A stretch of 7,495 bases of DNA. It comes from an uncultured Chloroflexota bacterium (GTDB lineage Bacteria; Chloroflexota; Limnocylindria; Limnocylindrales; Limnocylindraceae). Below, one piece after another: positions 1 through 7,495 of the stretch; position 1 is the first letter of the stretch, and each line of letters begins with the position of its first letter. The stretch covers positions 1-7,495 of the forward strand of contig CAINNT010000087.1 of the NCBI GenBank assembly GCA_903851225.1, written 5' to 3'. The notes under the pieces were generated by a model. It made no database searches. It worked only from the letters and a program-made list of their open reading frames with translations, and was not told the DNA's origin. The position numbers and the translations under genes were made by a program.

Positions 1-725
1 AGGAGCGGTGCTGGGACATCGCCCTTGACGATTCGCTGCGCAAGCCCCTCCGCGATGGCGGTCTTTCCGACGCCGGGCTCGCCGATGAGGGCGGGATTGT
101 TCTTGGTGCGACGAGCAAGGATCTGGATGACCCGCTCGATCTCACGTTCGCGTCCGATCACCGGATCGAGCCGACCGGCGCGCGCCGCCTCGGTGAGATC
201 GATCCCGAGCGCATCGAGGGTCGGCGTCTTGGAGCCTCCGCTGCGGCGCTCGGCCTGCGGCGATGCCGGGGCGGACGACTGGCTGAGGACGCGCACCACC
301 TCATGGCGCACCTTGTCGAGGCTGACGCCGAGCGACTCGAGGACGCCCGACGCGATCCCCCCTTCCTCCCTGACCAAGCCGAGCAGGAGGTGCTCCGTAC
401 CGATGTAGTTGTGCCCGAGTCGGCGCGCTTCATCGATCGCGAGTTCGATGACCTTCTTGGCGCGGGGGGTGAGTCCGATCTCGCCGAGGACGGGACGCTC
501 ACCGCGGCCGATGATGAACTCCACCGCCTGGCGCACCTTCGCCAACTCGACGTTGAGGTTCTCGAGGACCTTTGCCGCCACCCCCTCGCCTTCGCGCACG
601 AGGCCAAGGAGGAGGTGTTCGGTGCCGATGTAGTTGTGATTGAAGCGCTGCGCCTCATCTTGGGCGAGCGTCAGCACCTTCCTGGCGCGGTCCGTAAAGC
701 GATCGAAGCGGTCAGCCGTGGCCAT
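1..725 (-). CDS. clpC: ATP-dependent Clp protease ATP-binding subunit ClpC, N-terminal part (cut by left window edge)
   Basis: This is the first 241 residues of a class-I Hsp100 AAA+ unfoldase, which in the family forms a hexamer and threads proteins into the ClpP protease chamber. The translation starts MATADRFDRFTDRARKVL. It contains two Clp_N repeats, at about residues 8-75 and 84-146, each carrying the identical stretch HNYIGTEHLLLGLVREG (residues 30-46 and 105-121). A Ser/Pro/Gly linker (about 147-166) leads into the first AAA+ domain, with TPTLDALGIDLTEAARAGRLDPVIGR at its front and the Walker A motif GEPGVGKT at residues 214-221 (bases 63-86). Family members are about 810-850 aa, so roughly 70% lies outside the window, including Walker B, the second AAA+ domain and any ClpP loop. 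The ATG at 725 is chosen because GGAGGAG lies 3 bases upstream and the next upstream ATG is out of frame. ClpC is preferred over ClpA or ClpB because of the double N-repeat sequence. It lies 126 bases after S1, beyond a strong hairpin, so it is probably a separate transcript. Confidence 0.95.
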   Translation of the reverse strand, partial: MATADRFDRFTDRARKVLTLAQDEAQRFNHNYIGTEHLLLGLVREGEGVAAKVLENLNVELAKVRQAVEFIIGRGERPVLGEIGLTPRAKKVIELAIDEARRLGHNYIGTEHLLLGLVREEGGIASGVLESLGVSLDKVRHEVVRVLSQSSAPASPQAERRSGGSKTPTLDALGIDLTEAARAGRLDPVIGREREIERVIQILARRTKNNPALIGEPGVGKTAIAEGLAQRIVKGDVPAPL

Positions 726-728
726 GCG

Positions 729-735
729 CTCCTCC
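729..735 (-). promoter_or_regulatory. Shine-Dalgarno sequence of clpC
   Basis: On the minus strand GGAGGAG ends 3 bases before the ATG at 725. It matches the anti-Shine-Dalgarno core CCTCC of the 16S 3' end in the same window (7266-7270). It supports 725 as the start; the next upstream ATG (at 757) is out of frame. Confidence 0.8.
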
Positions 736-742
736 GATCTCC

Positions 743-774
743 GCGCAAGTGCGCCATGCGCAGCGCTGCAGCGC
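743..774 (-). promoter_or_regulatory. Two inverted repeats in the clpC leader, possible operator
   Basis: Two perfect short inverted repeats lie between S1 and clpC. One is a 12-bp palindrome gcgctgcagcgc at 763-774. The other is gcgca-ag-tgcgc at 743-754. They sit between a possible -10 element (783-788) and the start codon, where a stress repressor could bind or a leader RNA could fold. No CtsR heptad repeat, CIRCE element or HspR-type HAIR element is visible, so the regulator, if any, is unknown. GC-rich palindromes also arise by chance. Confidence 0.3.
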
Positions 775-782
775 GGATGTGA

Positions 783-788
783 AGTCTA
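783..788 (-). promoter_or_regulatory. Possible -10 element of clpC (TAGACT)
   Basis: TAGACT on the minus strand matches TATAAT at four of six bases and lies about 58 bases upstream of the clpC start, just past the S1 terminator hairpin. No good -35 hexamer is seen at the usual 16-18 base spacing (GTCTCC is at 17). The call is tentative. Confidence 0.25.
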
Positions 789-815
789 CCACCGCCCGTT
801 CACGAGGAGACCGAG

Positions 816-844
816 CGTGGTGCGGCGCCGTGCGCCGCACCACG
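816..844 (-). terminator. Strong hairpin after S1, probable transcription terminator
   Basis: A perfect 13-bp inverted repeat (816-828 with 832-844, three-base loop) begins 7 bases beyond the S1 stop codon. The stem is very GC-rich (core gtggtgcggcgc). On the minus strand it is followed by CTCGGTCTCC, not a T-run, so it is not a textbook intrinsic terminator. It may instead stabilise the mRNA 3' end or work with Rho. Its position suggests that it separates S1 from clpC. Confidence 0.6.
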
Positions 845-851
845 AGGCGGG

Positions 852-2450
852 TTACGCCTCTTCGCTCGCCTTCTCTGCGTTTGGTGCCCCCTCGGCGGAT
901 GCTGCGGAGGGTGTCTCCTCCGAGGCGTTCGCCGCTGACGGCTCGGCCGATGGTGCCTCTCCCGCGGCCGCACCGCTCTCGGCCATCTTGTCGCGGATGC
1001 CAGCGAAGGCCGCCGCGAGCGTGAGGTCCAGGCCCCCCTCTGGCTCCTGGACCGCGCCCTCCATCGAGAATCCGCGCTCGGGTCGCGCTCGTCGCGTCTC
1101 CTTCTTCGGCTGCTCGGCTGGGGTTTCGCGCACCGGCGTCTCCTCCGCCTGCTTGAGGCTGAGACCGAGTCGGTGACGCTCTGAGTCGAGGCTGATCACC
1201 TTCAACTTGAGCGTCTGCTCGTCCTTCACCACGTCGCCGGGATGGAGCACTCGGTTGTGCGAAAGCTCGCTGATGTGGATGAGTCCCTCGAGCCCGTCTC
1301 GAACACGCACAAACGCGCCGAAGTTGACGAGCTTGGTGATCGTCCCCTCGACGAAATCGCCGATCTTGATGTCCGCGATCGCGGCATGCCACGGATCAGG
1401 CTGCAACTTGCGAATGGAGAGGCTGATGCGACCACGCTCCGTGTTGATGTCGATGACCTCGGCATCGACCTTGTCGCCCACCTTGTAGTCCGCCTCTGGG
1501 TTGGCAACCTTCGACCAGCTGATCTCACTCTTGTGGATGAGGCCGTCGATGCCGCCGAGATCGATGAAGAGCCCGAACGGCGCGATCGAGCGAACGCTGC
1601 CGCTCACCTTCTGGCCGACGGAGAGGGTGCTGAAGAGCTCGTCACGCTTCTCGCGTCGCTCCTCGTAGTGTGCGACCTTCTCGGAGAGGATGAGGCGATT
1701 CCCCTTTCGGTTCACCTCGAGGATCTTCATGCGGAGCTTGCGCCCAACATACGGCTGCAGCTTCTCGGCGATTTCCTGGATCGCGTCGCGCGGCGCATCC
1801 CCAGCCGGTCGTCGCGGGAAGTCCACGATCTGGCTGATCGGCACGAAGCCGCGAATGCCGCAGTCGACGATGAGGCCGCCCTTGTTATGGTCGATGACGG
1901 TTGCCTCGATGATCGTCCCCGCATCGAGCTGCTCCTGCATCGTGCGCCACTTGCGCTCGAGGCCGGCACGCCGGATGGAGAGGACCACGTGCCCGTCTTC
2001 CGATTCTGGCTGCATGACGTAGACCAGCACGGTGTCGCCCACGTTGAGGGCCGGGCCCTCTTCGCCGTTGCGGCCGTGAAGCTCGCGGCTCGAAACCACG
2101 CCTTCGCTCTTTCCGCCGATGTCGACCAGCACCTCGTCCGGATCGACACGCACCACGGTCCCGTCGAGCACGTCGCCGGACTTCAGGTTCTTGATCGGCG
2201 CGCCCGCAAACGCAAGCAGCTCCTCCATGGTGGTTGGCTCTGGACCCGTCCAGGCGCGCGCAGCGGGTGCCGTTGCCGGCGTCGCTGTTGTGGTGGATTC
2301 GTGCGTCACAGCCTGGGCCTCGCCACTCGCATCGGGGGCCTGCACCTTGACGCTCTTTCGCTTCGCTGGCGCCTTCGCCTTTCGTACGACCGTTTCGCCG
2401 CCCTCGACGGGTGTCCCGTTGAGGGACGTGTTCTCCTGGTTTTCAGTCAC
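852..2450 (-). CDS. rpsA: 30S ribosomal protein S1 (four S1 repeats)
   Basis: This 532-residue protein carries four S1 RNA-binding (OB-fold) repeats, at about residues 89-161, 177-258, 276-348 and 361-434. Repeats 3 and 4 show the best motifs: VSGSVRSIAPFGLFIDLGG-IDGLIHKSEIS and VEGTITKLVNFGAFVRVRDGLEGLIHISELS. S1 binds mRNA leaders on the 30S subunit and helps initiation. Four repeats are typical of Gram-positive-type S1; the E. coli protein has six. Residues 1-75 are a basic, then Thr/Ala-rich low-complexity tail. Residues 435-532 are an Ala/Glu-rich acidic tail that follows a short basic stretch (KKETRRARPERG). Both tails are probably disordered and variable. The start is a GTG at 2450, with AAGGAGT 10 bases upstream and no better in-frame start. 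The gene lies between the LysM gene (119 bases upstream) and clpC, with hairpins on both sides, so it is probably monocistronic. It cannot be excluded that it is a non-ribosomal S1-domain protein, but order and length fit RpsA. Confidence 0.95.
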   Translation of the reverse strand: MTENQENTSLNGTPVEGGETVVRKAKAPAKRKSVKVQAPDASGEAQAVTHESTTTATPATAPAARAWTGPEPTTMEELLAFAGAPIKNLKSGDVLDGTVVRVDPDEVLVDIGGKSEGVVSSRELHGRNGEEGPALNVGDTVLVYVMQPESEDGHVVLSIRRAGLERKWRTMQEQLDAGTIIEATVIDHNKGGLIVDCGIRGFVPISQIVDFPRRPAGDAPRDAIQEIAEKLQPYVGRKLRMKILEVNRKGNRLILSEKVAHYEERREKRDELFSTLSVGQKVSGSVRSIAPFGLFIDLGGIDGLIHKSEISWSKVANPEADYKVGDKVDAEVIDINTERGRISLSIRKLQPDPWHAAIADIKIGDFVEGTITKLVNFGAFVRVRDGLEGLIHISELSHNRVLHPGDVVKDEQTLKLKVISLDSERHRLGLSLKQAEETPVRETPAEQPKKETRRARPERGFSMEGAVQEPEGGLDLTLAAAFAGIRDKMAESGAAAGEAPSAEPSAANASEETPSAASAEGAPNAEKASEEA

Positions 2451-2460
2451 GTGTATTGGT

Positions 2461-2467
2461 ACTCCTT
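2461..2467 (-). promoter_or_regulatory. Shine-Dalgarno sequence of rpsA
   Basis: AAGGAGT on the minus strand lies 10 bases upstream of the GTG at 2450. The spacing is at the long end of normal. It fixes the otherwise uncertain GTG start. Confidence 0.65.
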
Positions 2468-2538
2468 CATAACGTATTCGCGCTCACGAGGCGACACCAC
2501 GGATGCAGAGCAGGTGGGGTGACCACGCGGTCGCGTCT

Positions 2539-2562
2539 GGCGAGCCTACCACAGGCTCCGCC
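2539..2562 (-). terminator. Hairpin after the LysM gene, possible terminator
   Basis: The minus strand reads GGCG-G-AGCCT, loop GTGGT, AGGCT-CGCC. This is a 9-bp stem with one bulged G, starting 7 bases after the LysM stop codon. No T-run follows, so termination is inferred from position only. Confidence 0.4.
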
Positions 2563-2569
2563 CTCGCCC

Positions 2570-3274
2570 TCAGGGCAGCTGCAGCACCTGGCCCGGCTTG
2601 ATCACGTAATCAGGTCCGGGGATGTTGTTGAGTTCGGCGAGCACCTTCCACTCGCCGCAGCCAATGGAGAGCGAGCAGGCGATCGAGTAGAGGCCATCGC
2701 CCTGGCGGACCACGTAGGTTGCACCAGAGCCAGAGGTTGGCGCCGGGGTCGCCGTCGGCGAGGGGGTCGGTGTCGCAGTCGGCGAAGGGGTCACCGATGC
2801 GGTGGCGGTGGGGAGCGCACTTTCGGTCGGCATGGCGCTGCTCGAGGCCTCGCTGCTGGGCAGTGGACTCTCGGCCTCAGCGCTTCCGATGATCGACTGG
2901 ACAACTGGGGCGAGTGCAGTGGTCACTGGACCGCCGCCGACGATGAGCAGCGCAGCGAGTGCGGCAACCGCCACGAGGCGAGCCCAGGGGCGAGATGGTG
3001 CAGGCGGCACAGCGAGGTCATCGGAGTGGAAGAGTGGGTCGCCGATCGGTTGATGTGGTGCGAGGGTGGCCGCGAGCGAGCCGAATGCCAACTCGCGCGC
3101 GGCACGGATCTCACACTCTGCGCCGACGAGGCAGCGACCTTCGCGGACCTGGTGGGAGAGCTCTGGTCGAGCGGCGTCTGCTCCACAGCGGCTTGGGTGG
3201 CGGGGTCGGCCGGGCTGGATGCTCCCCGTGCCGTCGAGAAGCCAAGGACACGGAGTGAGCTGCGTGTCGTTCAC
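2570..3274 (-). CDS. Membrane-anchored LysM-domain protein with N-terminal Cys/His motif
   Basis: This 234-residue protein has four visible parts. Residues 1-60 hold a Cys/His-rich segment (CPWLL at 9-13, H26-x3-C30, H41, C48, C54) that looks like a small metal-binding or disulfide knot. Residues about 99-122 form one hydrophobic helix (LVAVAALAALLIVGGG) preceded by Arg, predicting the N-terminus inside and the C-terminus outside. Residues 133-183 are a Ser/Pro/Thr linker with PSPTAT repeats. Residues 186-234 are a LysM domain (YVVRQGDGLYSIAC...NNIPGPDYVIKPGQVLQLP), a fold that binds N-acetylglucosamine-containing glycans such as peptidoglycan. Two extra cysteines (C200, C206) sit in the LysM and could pair. 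The start is uncertain: GTG at 3274 puts the Cys motif at the N-terminus, but there is no clear Shine-Dalgarno sequence. The open frame extends to 3520 only by reading into 5S rRNA. No exact function is recognised; a cell-wall-linked sensor or anchor is a guess. Confidence 0.85.
   Translation of the reverse strand: MNDTQLTPCPWLLDGTGSIQPGRPRHPSRCGADAARPELSHQVREGRCLVGAECEIRAARELAFGSLAATLAPHQPIGDPLFHSDDLAVPPAPSRPWARLVAVAALAALLIVGGGPVTTALAPVVQSIIGSAEAESPLPSSEASSSAMPTESALPTATASVTPSPTATPTPSPTATPAPTSGSGATYVVRQGDGLYSIACSLSIGCGEWKVLAELNNIPGPDYVIKPGQVLQLP
2754..2792 (-). repeat. Short direct repeat coding for the Pro/Thr linker
   Basis: A 15-base unit (gtcggcgagggggtc at 2754-2768; gtcggcgaaggggtc at 2778-2792) repeats with a 24-base period and one difference. 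It encodes the repeated PSPTAT of the LysM-protein linker. Such units can change in copy number by slippage. Confidence 0.7.
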
Positions 3275-3280
3275 AGCGTG

Positions 3281-3286
3281 AGGATA
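3281..3286 (-). promoter_or_regulatory. Possible -10 element placing the LysM mRNA start at its GTG
   Basis: TATCCT on the minus strand ends 6 bases before the GTG at 3274, the distance expected if transcription starts at the start codon itself (leaderless mRNA). No convincing -35 is visible. The alternative is read-through from the rRNA operon, whose 5S end is only 93 bases away. Confidence 0.25.
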
Positions 3287-3345
3287 CCCGACCCGCACGC
3301 TCCCGTGACCGGTGCGCTTCGGCGCGCCATCTGCCTGTGATGCGA

Positions 3346-3362
3346 AACGTCCCCAAGACGCC
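3346..3362 (-). terminator. Weak hairpin after 5S rRNA
   Basis: The minus strand GGCGTC-TTGGG-GACGTT can form six pairs, two of them G-U, and is followed by one further T. It overlaps the outer 5S processing arm (3359-3364), so the two folds would compete. It is the only terminator-like element seen between 5S and the LysM gene, and it is weak. Confidence 0.25.
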
Positions 3363-3496
3363 AAAGAGCCCGGCGACGACCTATCTTGCCGAGGAGCTGC
3401 CCCCTCAGTATTTTCGGCGCTGGAGAGCTTGACTTCCGTGTTCGGGATGGGAACGGGTATGGCCTCTCCGCTACAGTCACCGGGCTCCGCTTGGCG
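3359..3496 (-). other. Outer precursor stem enclosing 5S rRNA
   Basis: CGCCAA (minus strand, 3491-3496) is complementary to TTGGCG (3359-3364). The internal loop between this and the extended helix I is three bases on one side and one on the other. Together they form a coaxial stem around the 5S precursor, the sort of structure cut by maturation nucleases. Confidence 0.6.
3368..3485 (-). rRNA. rrf: 5S ribosomal RNA
   Basis: This 118-nt gene encodes the large-subunit 5S rRNA. The ends are set by helix I, where GCCCGGTG at the 5' end pairs over 8 bp with CGCCGGGC at the 3' end. Inside are the conserved segments CCATACCCGTTCCCATCC, GAACACGGAAGTCAAGC and, near the 3' end, GATAGGTCGTCGCC. Helix I continues outward by two or three pairs. 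It is followed by an outer 6-bp helix (3359-3364 with 3491-3496), which fits precursor processing. It lies 102 bases after 23S. The ends are accurate to a few bases. Confidence 0.96.
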
Positions 3497-3500
3497 AAGT

Positions 3501-3542
3501 CCGAATGCATGGCTGAACATGGAATGCGATTAGTTTCATCGG
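3501..3542 (-). repeat. 3' arm of the outer 23S precursor stem
   Basis: This 42-base segment in the 23S-5S spacer is the reverse complement, at 34 of 42 positions, of 6714-6755 in the tRNA-Ala-23S spacer. Two of the eight differences become G-U pairs in RNA. Three of the others are A-C. The two arms would close a long helix around the whole 23S transcript. Confidence 0.75.
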
Positions 3543-3570
3543 GGTGAATCTCGAGACCGATCACGAGCGC

Positions 3571-3587
3571 CGATGAGGCGTCGTGGA

Positions 3588-3595
<8 letters not shown>
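3571..3595 (-). other. 3' arm of the inner 23S precursor stem
   Basis: This stretch pairs with 6637-6663: ggtcaagt (3588-3595), tgg (3584-3586), cgtcg (3579-3583) and cgatgag (3571-3577) each meet an exact complement on the other side, with small bulges between. It is the expected RNase III-type processing helix and contains the 3' end of 23S. Confidence 0.75.
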
Positions 3596-6636
<3,041 letters not shown>

Positions 6637-6644
<8 letters not shown>

Positions 6645-6663
6645 CACCAGCGACGACTCATCG
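6637..6663 (-). other. 5' arm of the inner 23S precursor stem
   Basis: This is the partner of 3571-3595. On the plus strand ctcatcg (6657-6663), cgacg (6651-6655) and acttgacc (6637-6644) are exact complements of the 3' arm. The 23S 5' end lies inside it. Confidence 0.75.
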
Positions 6664-6868
6664 CCGCCCGCGGACCATCTCGGGATACACCTTGACAATT
6701 TCACTTGTTTCATCCGACGAAACTTCTTACATTCGATGTTCAGTCATGTATTCGGCTGTTAAGGGTGTGCCTTGCGGCACCGCGACCGGAGTCGCCCAGC
6801 TGATCGCTGGTCGCTGACCTTGCTTGATGGAAGGCCAGTGATCAGTGATGTGCTGTGTCGCTGGGGGC
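6645..6868 (-). other. tRNA-Ala to 23S transcribed spacer
   Basis: This 224-base spacer contains no open frame worth calling. It holds the 5' arms of both 23S precursor stems (6651-6663 and 6714-6755). It also has two small hairpins: gcgac-cgga-gtcgc at 6782-6795 and gtgcc-ttgc-ggcac at 6767-6780. No convincing boxA was seen here. Confidence 0.8.
6714..6755 (-). repeat. 5' arm of the outer 23S precursor stem
   Basis: This 42-base partner of 3501-3542 matches it in inverted orientation at 34 of 42 positions. The longest unbroken shared run is the eight bases CTGAACAT on the minus strand. A gap of about 50 bases separates it from the inner arm, compared with 28 bases on the 3' side. Confidence 0.75.
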
Positions 6869-6944
6869 TGGTGGAGACGAGGAGACTCGAACTCCTGACC
6901 CCCTCCTTGCAAAGGAGGTGCTCTACCAACTGAGCTACGTCCCC
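6869..6944 (-). tRNA. tRNA-Ala (anticodon TGC)
   Basis: This 76-nt gene has a complete cloverleaf. The acceptor GGGGACG/CGTCTCC carries the G3-U70 pair that marks alanine tRNAs. The D-arm is AGCTCAGTTGGTAGAGC. The anticodon loop CTTTGCAAG reads TGC. The T-arm is AGGAG-TTCGAGT-CTCCT. A73 and an encoded CCA follow. It sits 9 bases after tRNA-Ile in the 16S-23S spacer, the standard pairing. Confidence 0.97.
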
Positions 6945-6953
6945 CAGTGATGG

Positions 6954-7030
6954 TGGTGGGCGTTTCTGGACTCGAACCAGAGACCTCTGCCTTATCAGGG
7001 CAGTGCTCTAACCAACTGAGCTAAACGCCC
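6954..7030 (-). tRNA. tRNA-Ile (anticodon GAT)
   Basis: This 77-nt gene has a complete cloverleaf. The acceptor GGGCGTT pairs exactly with AACGCCC. The D-loop is one base longer than in the alanine tRNA (GTTGGTTAGAGC). The anticodon is GAT within CTGATAAG. The T-arm is CTGG-TTCGAGT-CCAG. A73 and an encoded CCA follow. It is co-transcribed with the rRNAs. Confidence 0.97.
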
Positions 7031-7262
7031 CCGTGGAACCGCGCCTCGCACATGCGAGTACCGGCACCGGACAGCTAAAGAGTGGCAGGAACACGGACAA
7101 CCGTAAACCACTGCGGGTTCGGTTTGCTTGCCGAGTCACGTGCGCCTCACCCTCTTGCGAAGGTGCACGCTCCACTCAGCTGGAGAGCGCGATCGGCGAC
7201 GTGTTTAACCTGGGATTCCTTTTGCGTCCAGACCACCGCTGGTCCAGACAGAAACTCCCTAG
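7031..7262 (-). other. 16S to tRNA-Ile transcribed spacer
   Basis: This 232-base spacer holds no supported gene. It contains a hairpin gacca-ccgc-tggtc (7231-7244), a direct repeat gtccagac (7226-7233 and 7242-7249), and an inverted repeat ctcgca/tgcgag (about 7045-7058). It also contains a boxA-like motif, listed separately. The 16S precursor stem cannot be checked because its 5' arm lies outside the window. Confidence 0.8.
7071..7084 (-). promoter_or_regulatory. boxA-like antitermination motif in the spacer
   Basis: The minus strand reads CACTCTTTAGCTGT. It shares CTCTTTA with the E. coli rrn boxA (TGCTCTTTAACAAT), which recruits NusB/NusE to stop early termination on rRNA. Its place between 16S and the first tRNA is usual for a spacer boxA. 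The match is short, so the call is tentative. Confidence 0.35.

Positions 7263-7495
<233 letters not shown>

Noticed and set aside
158..1392. Minus-strand open frames of 166 and 226 aa at 158-658 and 712-1392
   Set aside because: They are out-of-frame readings of clpC and rpsA, rich in Arg and Ser and with no motifs.
2447..2470. A seven-codon frame MKEYQYT whose TGA overlaps the GTG start of rpsA
   Set aside because: It looks like a translation-coupled leader peptide, but it has no Shine-Dalgarno sequence of its own and simply contains that of rpsA. Coincidence is more likely.
1242..2522. A 426-aa plus-strand open frame
   Set aside because: It is the antisense shadow of rpsA. Its length comes from GC-rich codon bias, and the opposite strand encodes four clear S1 repeats.
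2456..3340. A 294-aa plus-strand open frame
   Set aside because: It is the shadow of the LysM gene and its flanks. Composition is Arg/Gly-rich with no domain.
3275..3520. N-terminal extension of the LysM protein by 82 residues
   Set aside because: The extension would be translated from the 5S rRNA gene and its 5' flank, which is not plausible.

Overview
The window is ordinary, GC-rich bacterial core chromosome, and every supported gene is on the minus strand. Read in the direction of transcription (from high to low coordinates) it holds the 3' end of a 16S rRNA gene, tRNA-Ile(GAT), tRNA-Ala(TGC), a complete 23S rRNA gene, a 5S rRNA gene, a small membrane-anchored LysM protein, ribosomal protein S1, and the N-terminal third of a ClpC-type AAA+ unfoldase that runs off the left edge.

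The organism is most likely an uncultured member of the Chloroflexota, perhaps near the soil and freshwater Limnocylindria/Ellin6529 group. This is inference. It rests on the Gram-positive-style 23S, a four-repeat S1, the ClpC (not ClpA) N-domain, and a LysM protein whose N-terminal Cys/His pattern resembles proteins I associate with Chloroflexota. No database was searched.

Region 3368-7495 is a classical linked rrn operon (16S-Ile-Ala-23S-5S). Both tRNAs encode their CCA ends. The 23S gene is flanked by two sets of complementary arms that would fold into a very long, slightly interrupted processing stem. The 5S gene has its own flanking helix. At about 3,057 nt the 23S is longer than that of E. 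coli. By my hand alignment the excess lies only in the 5' third and in domain III, while the catalytic half keeps E. coli spacing exactly.

Region 1-3274 holds three protein genes. The LysM protein starts 93 bases after 5S, has no clear Shine-Dalgarno sequence, and may be leaderless. S1 starts at a GTG with a visible Shine-Dalgarno sequence and ends just before a strong 13-bp hairpin. clpC has a good Shine-Dalgarno sequence and a leader containing two short perfect inverted repeats. The common theme is translation (rRNA, tRNA, S1) and protein quality control (ClpC).

I looked for an undescribed system and found none: no mobile element, CRISPR, defence cassette, intron or unusual gene cluster. 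The observations most worth a check are the long 23S flanking stem, an A at 23S position 2056 beside the macrolide site, and the Cys/His-LysM membrane protein.
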